From contig SMMW01000619.1 in NCBI GenBank assembly GCA_004794655.1, positions 1,488,001 through 1,552,000 on the forward strand: a stretch of DNA of 64,000 bases, read 5' to 3'. This document shows positions 37,885 through 49,070 of the stretch, piece after piece; the first letter of the stretch is position 1; each line of letters starts with the position of its first letter. The stretch is from Marisa cornuarietis (taxonomy: Eukaryota; Mollusca; Gastropoda; Architaenioglossa; Ampullariidae). The notes below the pieces were generated by a model. It worked only from the letters and a program-made list of their open reading frames with translations. It did not search any database and had not been told where the DNA came from. Position numbers and translations under genes: made by a program.

Positions 37885-38315
37885 ATTAATACAATAATCT
37901 TTATTGTCTACTTCTGTTTACAACACAGGTAGACACGTTTCTTTGCTAGGAGCTCTTATAACCAATAAGCTAAGCATCATACAGTCACATCACACACACA
38001 CCCACACATTAACGACACCCACACTTAAGCCCCCTCTTCCCCTACTAGCAATGATTATCAGAGTAGACGTGTGAGTTCTGTTGAAAAATAATATCGCAGT
38101 TGCAGTAAAGGACTTGGCAAAAGCAATCTTCTTGGCGACCAATTGTTTCCATCTTGGGTCAGAGGTCATCAGGAAATAGTGATGTAGTGGGTGAGAGGGG
38201 GTCTGTGATGGTACTGACAGTTTTGAACCTCACAGCCCTGGTGTAGAGGCCCCTTAGTGGTCTTTGTGGCAGGCCGATAATATTGCTGGCAGTCTTGTCC
38301 ACCCTCATTAAGGAA
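37885..38315 (-). pseudogene. LINE 3' coding end, minus strand, frameshifted
   Basis: On the minus strand, from about 38290, the sequence reads DKTASNIIGLPQRPLRGLYT and then RFKTVSTITDPLSPTTSLFP. This matches the last stretch of many LINE polymerases, which reads K-A-x-x-I-I-G, then L-Y, then D-P-x-H-P-L, then L-P-S-G-R-R. A stop and frameshift follow; the next frame continues KIAFAKSFTATAILFFNRTH, the expected S-F-x-P-x-A-I-x-x-L-N ending. An AATAAA lies near the 3' end on this strand. The remnant points toward the plus-strand LINE just to its left. It may be a different family from that element. Confidence 0.75.
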
Positions 38316-38326
38316 GCCTTATCAAG

Positions 38327-38428
38327 GTAATGACATGGCTAGGTAATTAACAACCTATCATGGTAGTGACATGGCTATATCATTAACAGTCGATCAACCT
38401 AATGACATGGCTATATCATTAACCCACT
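38327..38428 (+). repeat. ~36-bp tandem repeat, nearly 3 copies
   Basis: The core TAATGACATGGCTATATCAT and its variants recur three times, ending in ATTAAC. Confidence 0.85.
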
Positions 38429-38499
38429 AGCAGCTCTGCGAATGCAGTGTCAGGGCCACCCACTGAACGGCCATTTAAAGCCTCGTTCTGGTGCAGGGT

Positions 38500-38720
38500 G
38501 AGCAAACGCCCCTGAAGCTTAGCCGAGCGCCGGGTCTCTAGGGGCTGTGGCGCATGCGTGTTTGCCGTGAGATAAAGCCGCCGTGCCTAGCGTGGTATCG
38601 ATCCGCAGGGCGCGGGAATCTCTCCTGACGGCGACAAGGGACACGGGTACGTCGTCCCCTCACCCGCGGGCGCCACGTAGCGCGGAGTACGTTCCACTAC
38701 GTTGCTGCGAGAGAATGTGG
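38500..38720. promoter_or_regulatory. CpG-rich patch of unknown role
   Basis: CpG is dense here (GAGCGCCGGG, GGGCGCGGGAATC, GCGGGCGCCACG) compared with the surrounding kilobases. No coding frame with a family match was found. It could be a small promoter-like island or an inserted element; nothing in the sequence decides. Confidence 0.3.
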
Positions 38721-38943
38721 AGGAGACAGTCCGTCCTTTCTCCTACTTCCTCCTCTCCCCCACCCCCCTTATTACTTAGCGCAAGGTCTCTCCTCCGCTT
38801 GACCTGTGCATTTCTAATATTTATAACTTGCTTTCGTCCATGAAGTCGCCTGCTCTCTACATTCTATACAGGGCGACTCTGCACGCTCCAATGTGTGTGT
38901 GTTTGCGCGCGCACAAGCGTGAGCGTGCATTTGGGGCTTTGAG

Positions 38944-39034
38944 TGTGTGTGTGTGTGTGTGAAAGAAAGAGAGAGAGAGTGTGTGTGTGTGTGTGAAAGA
39001 AAGAGAGAGAGAGAGTGTGTGTGTGTGTGTGTGG
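38944..39034 (+). repeat. Compound (TG)n-GAAAGA(GA)n repeat, duplicated
   Basis: A block of TG repeat, GAAAGAAA and GAGAGA occurs twice in tandem and then returns to TG. Confidence 0.95.
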
Positions 39035-39960
39035 GTGTGGTGGGTGTTGTGATAGAAGAGCTGTCACTGCACTAGGAGTAAGAAGTCTCACACCCCAGTG
39101 ACAAAGTCCGTACCGACTGTTCAAACTGCTGACATCTGTGCACAGCCAGGGCTTGAAGGCCTTCACGTGTCCTGCTCTTAACACGGGACATTAGCATCAA
39201 CTAATCTTAGCCAGCAAGCTGGGTCCCCAACTGAAACACGGAGAGGTCACATTCGTCACGTTTGCTTCATCGGACAGCCTACTCTTCCTCTGTCGGAACG
39301 AGCTCTGTCGGGTTCTCTACGTGACATGTAGATGGAAAGAAAGAACCCAAGCAATAAATCAAATTACGACTCTATGCACTCGATGCTGCCGGAAAAACAA
39401 CATCGAAATAGCTTGATGTTGGGGCAACTGGGGTGTGTCCTTGGGAAGGTAGCCGGCTGCTTTGATTCTACGCCTTGGCTGTCTTTCTTGATGGCAGACA
39501 TAAACATTCCGGCCGAGAGACGCTGGTGGACACCGCGACCCTTGACCCACAGACATGAAAGCTTTTGTCTTGAAACATCTTGTAGATGTGGCTCCTCTCT
39601 CGTTTCTCTCCTTCGCATCTTCTCGTTCGTGACTCAGCCTCCATCAACTTCTCTTGTCTGCTTGTCATCATTTTTCTTGTCTTCATCTCCATTTCTTCCC
39701 GCTCAGTCGTGTCGGTGGTATTATGGGGACAAAAACTTCGTTTTGATGTCCATGTACTCATGTGCTAGTACAGATTTTGTTTTGTGTTGTTACAAAATAT
39801 CCAGATATAATGCTTAATGTAATACTTACCTATAAACGGGCCACTGACCAGATCAACAAGAGAGTGTTCCTACTCTCTCATCGTCCCTGTAGCAGGATAC
39901 TAACAACAACATCGGCAGCCGGTTGTTTCCTTCTACTCATAGCGTACAGTCATAACTGTA
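39035..39960. other. No confident feature
   Basis: Frames on both strands at 39332-39817 overlap and are not recognised. Confidence 0.5.
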
Positions 39961-40150
39961 GGAAATAGAATTGTGTTCCTATGGGAATCGAACCCAGCGC
40001 GTTCAGTCTGTATATAATGTTTTAAAACAATCGATGTTGGTGGCGATCGTTGGTCTGACGACAGGTTTCCGAGTGCTAAGCGCCGTGGTGTCAAAGAAGA
40101 TGAGGATGGTGTTGACACTGCCCACCATACAGCGATGGCCAGCGAGGTGG
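39961..40150 (-). mobile_element. Possible tRNA-derived SINE remnant
   Basis: GGGTTCGATTCCC on the minus strand (39983-39995) is a perfect B box. An A-box-like GGCGCTTAGCACTCGG lies about 75 bp upstream on that strand, farther than usual, as if a short insertion separates them. No tRNA fold is possible. Confidence 0.35.
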
Positions 40151-40355
40151 GGGTGGGGGTAGCTCCCACTGACAGGCCAGGGAGCGGGTCGATGTCAATT
40201 TCCAGCAGCTCTTGTTAATCATTTATTTCTCTCATCCGATCAGCCCGGCGCTTGGGCATTGGAAAGAAGTATCGGTGCAGCTACATGTGTGACTTGTCAA
40301 AGACCTGATCCCAACACAGATGGGGGTGAGGTTTGACCAGGCTTCCCCCCTACTG

Positions 40356-40356
<1 letters not shown>

Positions 40357-40423
<67 letters not shown>
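40357..40423 (+). repeat. (GAT)n microsatellite
   Basis: About 22 GAT triplets. The reverse strand reads poly-His. Confidence 0.98.
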
Positions 40424-41180
40424 GGGTGAGATCACTCTCTTTTTTTAAAAGTCAAATCTGGATTTAAAGGAAGTCAAATCGTGGAAGTGACGAAGGCTGA
40501 CGGGTAATCTGTTCCAAGTTGATGGGTCTTGAAAGGAAAACGACTTCTGTCCATTCGTCTTTGTCTTAGTTAATCGGACTGGAAGAAGCTTGGTGTCTGT
40601 AGAAGATGTTGATTAACTCAGACAGGTAACGAAAGCCAGTTCCTAAAACAGTTCAGGAGGTGAGAGCGGATATCAGGTGGTAACGGAAGTCAGTCAAGAG
40701 ACGCTATGATGGATGCTGTATCCTCACATCAGACCATCTACAGAGAAGATGAGTGTCGTTTGTCTTTGAATTCTACCAGTAAGATACTTGGCAACACCGG
40801 GTGAAAGAGAACTGCATCAGTCAATCCTTGAGAGCACTAAGCACAGACTAACATTTCGGTTGCCTGGTTGGTGAGATGATGACAAATGGAACTAACCGTT
40901 CGAAGCTCAAGGTAAGCAGTTCTACAGACACGAACAAATATGATGTTGGGATGTCAAGCTATGGTCGAGAAAGTCAGATTGCTGAATGGGGAGGGACTTT
41001 TGTGTCCGCGAGGGGATATTCTCTTCATCTGACAATTTCACAGAATTATATATTACAATTCTTTCACGGGAGTTTCTTGCGAGTCCAACCCCTACCACAT
41101 GAGTTGGACTGACACATTACTTTTTCACAGCACCTGAAGAAAAGAATTGCAATCTTACATTTTAGCCTAGCACTGTGCGT
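40424..41180. other. No confident feature
   Basis: Possible non-coding dispersed repeat after the GAT run, but no terminal structure was found. Confidence 0.3.
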
Positions 41181-41252
41181 GTATTAGCATGTGTGTGTAT
41201 GTGTGTGTGTGCGTGCGTGTATTAGCATGTGTGTGTATGTGTGTGTGTACAG
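41176..41252 (+). repeat. TG-rich repeat with a ~40-bp duplication
   Basis: A GTATTAGCATGTGTGTGTAT block with its TG run occurs twice in tandem. Confidence 0.88.
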
Positions 41253-41810
41253 ACTGTTTTGTTTCAAAAACACAGATTTTGTCGCCCCCAGCGAGGGCTG
41301 TGATGTCCCTGACTGAGTGAGACTCATGCCCCATGAAGCTGTGGAGGGGGAGAGGGGCTACTGTAGGGGGCGCTGCCCTCAAGGGACAGGTCGATGTACA
41401 TCAGTCAGTCGTCAAGCGGGATAAGCCGAGACTTACACGGCTCCTGCCTACAGCGATGGCCCATAAAGCAGATTCCAAGATGTTCCTCCTAACACCCTCG
41501 GCAGACACCGACACATTCCAGAGGATTTACAGATGTGTAGCAAGTGTGGATGCTATCCACAGATTTGTATCCAGTCCCTGCAGAATTCGTTCTGATCTGT
41601 CAGCGTGGATATTATTTACACATCAGCACCGAGCGCTACACAGTTTATCAGTAGCTGTCAAACCAGCATGGAGGATGTATTTCTACATATCCGAGCCGTG
41701 AAAATGCTCTTACAAATACTTTGGGGAGTTTATACAAATTGTCTGTTGATCTGTAGTGTTGCTGTCTACAGATCGCCACCAAGTAAGGATGCTGCCTGTC
41801 TACAGATTTA

Positions 41811-42312
41811 CACAAGCAGTCGATGTTGATGGTCTACAGACATATAGTTTGTTGATGTCGATGGACTACAGACATATAGTGTGTTGATGGCGATGGTCTA
41901 CAGACATATAGTGTGTTGATGTTGATGGACTACAGACATATAGTGTGTTGATGTTTGATGGAATACAGACATATAGTGTGTTGATGTTGATGGACTACAG
42001 ACATATAGTGTGTTGATGTCGATGGACTACAGACACATAGTGTGTTGATGTCGATGGACTACAGACATATAGTGTGTTGATGTCGATGGACTACAGATAT
42101 ATAGTGTGGTGATGTCTATGGTCTATAGACGTATATTGAGTGTTGATGTCGATGGTTTACAGATTTATACTGAGTTGGTGTTGATGGCCTACAGACAAAT
42201 AGTGTAGTGAGTGTTAATGTCGATGGCCTTGAGACATATACTGTGTTGATGTCGATGGTGTACAGACGTGTACTGTGTTGATGTTGATGGACTAGAGACG
42301 TGTACAGAAGCA
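41811..42312 (+). repeat. 32-bp tandem array, about 15 copies
   Basis: The unit contains CTACAGACATATAGTGTG followed by TTGATGTCGATGGA. Central copies are nearly identical at 32-bp steps; the ends are more divergent and carry small indels. Confidence 0.95.
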
Positions 42313-44300
42313 GTTGACTACACGTATTACAGGTGTCACACGTGACCTACGAGTACAATCAAATGGAGTCTCTGTCACATAAACCAATCTGTCCTACACT
42401 GTACTTATGCTTGTACACACAGACGTGTGGGGCATTAAACAATACAAGAGTACAAACAGCACTAAAGCTAATTATTATATATATTACACATGTCCAAAAG
42501 ATATTACCGTGGAGCAGACCACTTGACACCCTAAATGAAAATAATATTTACACAATGAAGATAAAATCCATGGCCCTGGGAGCGCATTTCTCCGGCTGGA
42601 GTGGAGTTCAATGCGCGATGATGATGTTGCATTTTCAAAGGAACATCTTTGTGACCCTCCAGCTGCTTTGTTGCTGGCTGCAAGTCGTTTGCTCTAGTTT
42701 TAAGTTCAAAGGCAGGTCATGGATGCGGTGAGCTGTAGAAGCCGTGACATGGATAATGTGACTTGCAGGCTCTCCGCCTCGGACTGCGTGTGTGCGTGTG
42801 TGCGTGTGTTAGCAGTCTGGGTTGAGATGAACGAATCGTACAACTGAGTTGAAGAGGGAGAGATAGAGTGTGAGTGTGTGTGTGTGTGTGTGCATGCGTG
42901 GGTGAATGCACGCACGTATATTTGAGGGCTGTTGTCGCTGCCTCTATATGACATCTCGCTACAGGCCTTCGCATGAATTCTTCTCACTCTTGTCACACAC
43001 GTGCGCGCACATGCAGAAGCGGTCTGGTGTGAGCGAGAGAAATGACCTGGGAGGTGAAGCGAGAGGGAGAGAGAGAGAAGGAGGGGTGGCCTGCTCGCTC
43101 AAGTGCTGCCTCACGACAAACAGAGCGAGGGAGGGAAGTATCGATTGTTCACGTATAAAACTGAAACCATAGATTAACATCACCGAGCTCGCCCAGCCTT
43201 GGCGTTAATGCTTTTTGCAGGCCCGTGCAGCCCGTGCAGGCCTCTTGTTTCCAAGGCTTTATCAGCAGGGGAACTGCTGGCGATCGTCCCTTAATTCATT
43301 GTCAGTTAGGACAACACGTGGTGTCTTAACGCAGAGGTGGAATGCGTTGGGGAGAGAGAGAGGAACCACTGTCGCCATATTTCCTGTTCAATAAATGATT
43401 TTCGTGTTGACCATAGCCTTGCCAGGTCAAAAGGCCACAGAAAATGCTGCAGAGTTTTGTCAAAACAACAATGCATGCTTCAGAGAGACAATCCCTTTAC
43501 CAAAATTTACTTATTGTCATAATCAGTGCCTGAACATTGCTCAGAATCTCCGCATACGCCCGCTAGTAGCACGTGATGAGTTGTGGGTGGATGACGTGGA
43601 CGTACGGTGCTGTGCGATGGCAGCAGTAAAATGTCCGCCCCAGTCTGCAAGATCCCGCAGAGATGAAAAGTTGTGTAACCTGAGGTGAAAAGACTGACCT
43701 CATTGTCAGGTCATGCACGCACAACCATGTTTTCTCTTGTTGTTTCTATGCTGTAAGTGGACATGTCTCAACTTCCATTCAATCTCACATTTGGCGGAAG
43801 GATACACGAAGTGTCAGTCTTCGAAGACTCCAACATGTAGTCCCGCTAGTTATAACAATTACCAAAAATATATTGGGTACAGAAAATATTCCCGATTTTG
43901 AGAGAACGTTGATTGCTGGTTAGTACCAAGAGGAACTCAAAGTACCCAGGGTGCGGGCTTCGTAAGCAGCTGAGCTCGGGTAATGATACCCAACAGCAGA
44001 CGACAGAACGAGGCGGAAGGTTGGACAGAATAGAGTTAAAATCTGTTGTTGTTTGGCGTGCAATGGATGTTTTAGCACAACACTGAGAAGTGGTTAATAC
44101 GTGTGCAGTGCGTGTGGTGATTGGCAATTGGCTGTGCCTTGTGAGCCTGTGGTCCTGCTGCTGCTCCAGTGGTACCCGGATGTCATGTCAACACAACAGA
44201 TCGATGGAGTATGGAGGTTTACTGAATATCCGCAGTTACTGGGCTCCCCAGCCACAAATTACAGAACAAATATTTCGGGTAACTATACTATAGTTTGTGA
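42313..44300. other. No confident gene; TG-rich run at 42866-42893
   Basis: Mixed sequence. A GC-richer patch near 43000-43130 has GAGA repeats. No recognised product. Confidence 0.5.
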
Positions 44301-44987
44301 AAAAGTGACGAGGTCATCATCATCAAAGCGGAAGTAGTGGCCATTCAGACCGGTGCCACCCACATTGAGAACAGCCCAGACACTTCCAACAACATCGTCT
44401 TCTTTACAGATGCACTATCTGTTCTACAGGCCTTACAGACTGCCAGAGACAAGGAATTGAACGCCCTAACCACTGCTCTCTCCTCCTTATGCAGAAACCA
44501 CACAGTCGTCTTACAGTGGATTCCCTCCCACTGCGGTGTATTTGGCAACGAAGCCGCAGACACTCTTGCCAAGGAAGGATCCACAAAAGAGCAGCAAGAC
44601 AAGTCCACCACCTTCAATGAAGTCAAAACCATCATCAAGGCCAAACAGCATAACAAATGGCTACAGCAGCACCCACGTTTCAACCAGAACGACCCATACT
44701 ACCTGCTCACAAGGGCCGAACAGGTCATTATTTTCAGACTGAGGACAGGCCACAACCGTCTCAATCACCACCTATACACCAAACTTCGGATCGGCCAGAC
44801 GGACAGATGCCCGTGCCAGACAGACAGCCAGACAACAAAACATCTACTGCAAGAATGCCCCATGCACGAAGACCTCAGACACCGCATCTGGACTGATGAG
44901 ACGCCGGTATCAAGGAAGCTACACGGCAGTCTGGAGGACCTGCGGCGCACAGCATCATTTGTACAAGAGGCAGGCGTATCCATTTGA
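44301..44987 (+). pseudogene. RNase H domain end of a non-LTR retrotransposon
   Basis: The longest clean non-repeat frame here: open from 44301 to a TGA at 44985, 228 codons. It carries three of the four RNase H acidic positions: the Glu in IIIKAEVVAIQTG (44331), the Asp in VFFTDALSVLQAL (about 44410) and the Asp in CGVFGNEAADTLAKEG (about 44560), after a WIPSH motif. The first Asp would lie upstream of the TGA at 44298 and is missing. After the domain come FRLRTGHNRLNHHLY and a C-x-C...H-L-L-x-x-C motif (CPC near 44815, then HLLQEC), the usual C-terminal tail of RNase H-bearing LINEs of the I-like group. No RT precedes it, so this is a 5'-truncated insert. An ATG is not used; the frame simply enters from upstream. 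Confidence 0.9.
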
Positions 44988-45060
44988 GTGACCGACAACA
45001 ACAGCAACAACATCATCGTCATCTTCATCGTCATCGTCGTCGTCTTCATTATTGATGTCA
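44988..45060 (+). mobile_element. 3' tail of the RNase H element
   Basis: A short CAACAACAGCAACAA and CATCATCGTC run follows the stop directly. A very short 3' UTR ending in simple repeats is typical of LINE 3' ends. Its right limit is unclear. Confidence 0.5.
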
Positions 45061-46900
45061 TAGTCAATGGGTAGGTTGCAAGATTCAGCACTACGTGTCT
45101 TTCGTGGATACCATCATCAGGAGCTTTGAAACCTGTTTGAAAAACGCCTGTTGGAGGCAGTCACGAATAGTTGAGACTTGACATCAAAGAACATAGTCCA
45201 CTTCTTGGGTAGAAATCTCCTATCATCAGTGGTTTGGACAAAAGGATGAAGCTGATTGGACGTTCTTTACCCTTTCCCTCCTCTTCTCTCACGTTTTCTG
45301 CCTCCCTGCATAAGTGCATTTTCTCAGTCCCCCCCCCCTCTCTCTCTCCCTGTTAGTCTCTTTTTATGAACTTCAAAGTTCTGTCTTTCTCTCTGAGCAT
45401 TACCATCTTAAAGCTCTCTTTCTCTCTTAGTCTCCCTCTTCCCTCGCTATCCATCATCTTCACTCTCCTTTTCCCTTTTCTATTCAATCTTTTTTCTTGC
45501 TTTTGCATTCTGCCCTCGCCTCCCTGGTCTTTTTTTCTTGAATTTCTCTAATTTTCTTATTTTTCCCATTTTCTTACTTTCCTCTGTTCAGCACAAGCAC
45601 GCAGTTGTGTGTGTGTGTGTGTGTTTTCTTTCCTCTTATCAGCTGGCTTATTGTGGAATAAAGCTATAAAATAGTTTGATTAGCAATTTTCATGTGTGGA
45701 GCCTTTTCTCAACATGTTGGCAATATGGTCTTTTTGCACGTAGCTCCTGATTTTTAATAATTTAAAAAGGCCTTTGATGGCGAAGCCCCTGTGAGAGTGT
45801 ATCGGAATCAAGTGAGCATGACAAACGTCTGCGAAAGAAGATTTTAAGGGCTTGCGCCTTGAGTAAGGGGAGAGAATAGCAATGGACCACAGGGCTAGAG
45901 AAGCATCTAGTCGAGGAGAAAATGCAGAGATTACAAGGGAGATAAGTCAAAAAGTGAAAGCATGTTCAGAATGTCTAGGAGAGAAGTGAAGCGTGGTTGT
46001 TTCACTGTGATTTCACACAGCTGAGTGAATAACAAGAGGGAAGAGCAGTCTGGTTTGTCGGTCGTATGGCGGGCGTGTTTACACGGGGGGTGGGGGTGGG
46101 GGGATGGTGTCTCTGTGTTATACTTATGCCATTTTGTTAACAGCGCAAGGATGTTTATTTTTGCTGAGCTCCTGTCGGCTGTCTGGGGAGGTCAAGTTGA
46201 TTATTGAATCAAGATAACAAGCACGCTTGTCTTTTTTGTCTGCTTCCTTTTACGACAATCATCGTTCCCCGTTGGAGGCTGCTAATTACTCCCCTTGAGA
46301 CGGCCATCAAAGAAATATGGCGAGAAGAACCCCTCCCCTTCCAATGGCTTCGCAGCTGAACTGCATTTCGTTATACAGAACGTGATTGTATTTCGCTACA
46401 AAACTGGATCCTGCTTTACATTTCTGTTAGTGGATCATTTGGTTGCAGATGGTGAACCCAACTGGTTGTGAAACATATCTCTGGATTTCTCTATAAATCA
46501 TGTTTCCTCTCGCTTTTTAATATGTCTCTGCATCATTGCAGAAAACCAATGTTTGCATTTCGTAAAAGGTGAATGCATCTTAGCATTGTGTTACCTAAAG
46601 TGTAATGGCAGTAGCTGTGTTGCTGGCACACGAGGTATAAATCCTGAGCCTATCAATGCTCACTAGAGCGCCGCTGTCTCTACCAAGCGCTCAGACGATT
46701 TTCTGTTGCCTTCAGCCTTCCAACCTTCCAACCTTCTGCCTCACTCTGCCTTGTCTGCCAGACACAAGTTTCAAGAGGACAACAGGCCAGGCAGAAGCCC
46801 CTCGCCGCCTCTTGGGAGATTTTGGTGCATTTGGGAAATGGAGGAGGGGCTGGGGGTCCACAGTGTAGTCTTCTGTCGCCTCACGTGGTCCGAATTGAGG
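45061..46900. other. No gene seen; pyrimidine-rich and TG patches
   Basis: C/T-rich sequence at 45280-45580 and a (TG)n run at 45606-45623. G-run region at 46085-46102. No recognised frame. Confidence 0.5.
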
Positions 46901-46904
46901 CCCA

Positions 46905-47165
46905 GAGTTTGACCCGGAGTGTAGTCCTAAGTGTGGCCCAAAGTGTGACCCAGAGTATGGTCCTAAGTGTGGCCCGTAGTGTGGTCCTAAGTGTGGCCTA
47001 AAGTGTGGCCCTGAGTATGGTCATACGTGTGGCCCGTAGTGTGGTCCTAAGTGTGGCCCGGAGTGTACCCTGAAGTGTCGTCCTGAGTGCGGCATGGAGG
47101 GCGGTCCGGAGTGTGGTTCTAAGTGTGGCCCGGAGTGTGGTCCTAAGTTTGGTGTGGAGTGTGGC
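46905..47165 (+). repeat. 12-bp repeat in a 24-bp higher-order pattern
   Basis: Units such as GTGTGGTCCTAA and GTGTGGCCCGTA alternate. The period is a multiple of three, so a plus frame reads Glu-Cys-Gly-Pro and Lys-Cys-Gly-Pro words and a minus frame reads Pro-His-Ser-Gly words. Stops early in the array limit the plus frame to its right part (from 47094). Confidence 0.93.
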
Positions 47166-47730
47166 CCGTCTCGACTGTGGAAAACATCAGCGACCCGCGG
47201 TGGGCGAGGCAGTTTCAAACCTGGGGCCCACTTACAGCCATTTTACGACTGCGGTGTAGCGGGACACGACATGTGCCTGCCCCTCGTTAAGTCTAATCTT
47301 AGTGCACAGTTGTCTTAGCCACCAACACCTGTGCTATCATCCTTACTTACCCAATAGAGTTTTTGTGTTTTGTAAGCAAAGGATATAGCGCTTAGTTCTG
47401 ATATCATTTTCTTACATTAGTAGTCTCCAATTTAAAATCGTCACATTAATCTGTGTATTTTTATGACAGAAATGTTCAGCTGCTCTTAACACGACACATG
47501 AGCCATCACGTGGATGTTGATAATAAATGTTGGAATAAAAATGGAGCTCGATTGTATGTCTCAAGTTTACACATAACAAATAAAAATTAAAACGTTGCGA
47601 TAACATAATCGATTTATTTCGGTAACTTAAGGTGTATCTGTTGCTAAATTTACTGCTTCTAGAAAACCTGGCATTATTTTCATTTACAAAACAATGTATC
47701 GCCATCATAGTCTTGCTGACGGTTATCAGG
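47166..47730. other. No confident feature
   Basis: AT-rich, no recognised gene. Confidence 0.5.
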
Positions 47731-47905
47731 GGGAGTCCGGTGGCGCACTGGTTAGCGCCTGTCACCGATACGCTGAAGGTTGGCTGCTCTGGGTTCAGAT
47801 CTCGTTTCTGCTCGCGGTATATATTTACAGGGCTGGCTGCCTTGCCGTGATAAAGCCTTAGTTGATGGCTCGGTGTTGACAACCAAGCCCACGGTTGTTA
47901 TTACT
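47731..47905 (+). mobile_element. tRNA-derived SINE
   Basis: An A box (TGGCGCACTGG at 47741, continuing TTAGCG) is followed about 50 bp later by a B-box-like GGGTTCAGATCTC at 47791. The head resembles a tRNA, but the cloverleaf is not preserved, which points to a SINE. The segment after the B box to about 47905 (including GGCTCGGTGTTGACAACC) is probably the SINE body. A long minus-strand frame overlapping it is a shadow. Confidence 0.65.
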
Positions 47906-48574
47906 TGAAATGATGCTAATTCTCTTACTTTTTGCAGTTTCCCAGCCAACAAACAACGACCAAAACCATGTAGCAAATTTTTGTCTACAACTCATTATGA
48001 GGTGGCTGGTTAGGATAAACTAAGAGAGTTTTTTTATTCTGAAAGGAGACACTAAACCTGGACTGACTGAGTGCGTGTGGCTTGTGTGATCACTGTAAGA
48101 AAATTTAGTTTTTCTCCTTTGATTGTGGAGCCTTCGTGGTCAGACATACTGACAAATATCAGACTTTTGAAAACAAGGAAAATGTCAAAACAAACAGCAA
48201 AAATATTAAATCCCTCACAATGGGCAGCTGATGGGTCGACAAATTCATCTGGTGAACTCTGCCAAACTCTTCATTATAAAAAGGACAAAGGCATACATAA
48301 CTTTACAAATATATGTACGTATATACGACTAACATCAGTCAGTTTTTACTTCTTTTTGACTTTGCACGCAAATTTAATGCAAGTCGCTTAAAGTAAATTC
48401 ACTGACTTTTTCCTGGACTTTTAAAGAATTTTTGGGTCATTAGTTTCGTCCACTGGGCACCTTAAAGGAGCCGTACAAAAAGGAAAGAAAAAAATTACCT
48501 CGCGGGCCGTTACAGCGGGAGGTTAGGACGGGAGGGCGTGACGAGAGCATGACGGGAAAAGACGTCCAGTGGAC
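47906..48574. other. No confident feature
   Basis: AT-rich, nothing recognised. Confidence 0.5.
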
Positions 48575-48632
48575 CGATTGAGGGCTGATTGAGGACCGAT
48601 TGAGGGCTGATTGACGGCTGATTGGAGCTTTC
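48575..48632 (+). repeat. ~11-bp repeat, GGGCTGATTGA
   Basis: Five imperfect units of GACCGATTGAG or GGCTGATTGAC type. Confidence 0.85.
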
Positions 48633-48719
48633 TACACCACATGCTTCTCTCTCGCTAAAAACTCCCTTTCCCCTCCCTTTTTCTTCATCTCTCTTTTCTC
48701 TCAGTCTCTCTTCCTCTGT

Positions 48720-48840
48720 CCACGGACGTGTATACGTGGACTGCTGTCTGTCTGCCGAGACCAACGCTGAGCCTCTTGCGAAGTTCTGCGCTGTTAGTCT
48801 CGGCGAGCCTTAACAATGAATGTGAATAAACCGGAAGCTA
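48720..48840 (+). repeat. Hairpin repeat family, copy A (3'-truncated)
   Basis: Begins CCACGGACGTG and holds a 51-bp imperfect hairpin (48754-48804): left arm GCCGAGACCAACGC, right arm GCTGTTAGTCTCGGC. It continues to ACCGGAAGCT, where similarity to copies B and C stops. Copy B starts 152 bp downstream in the same orientation. Confidence 0.88.
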
Positions 48841-48871
48841 TATCGTCCAAAGCTTCCTTCTAGTAGTTAAA

Positions 48872-49070
48872 CCACGGACGTGTATAGGGTGGACTGCTGT
48901 CTGTCTGCCGAGACCAACGCTGAGCCTCTTACGAAGTCCTCCGCTGTTAGTCTCGGCGAACTTTAACAATGAATATGACTAAACCGGAAGCTTTGTACAC
49001 GCCAGCCTCGTTCTATGACTTAACTTAAAAAAAAATCGTCTGCAAGCAGTCCAGTAATACAAGTCTGTAA
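48872..49070 (+). repeat. Hairpin repeat family, copy B
   Basis: Starts CCACGGACGTG and carries the hairpin at 48907-48957. It continues through ACCGGAAGCTTTGTACACGC and TTCTATGACTTAACTT to CCAGTAATACAAG. Full-length relative to copy C, with scattered differences and an A-run expansion near 49027. Confidence 0.9.

Noticed and set aside
47731..47815. A functional tRNA gene
   Set aside because: A and B boxes are present but acceptor and anticodon stems do not pair; a SINE fits better.
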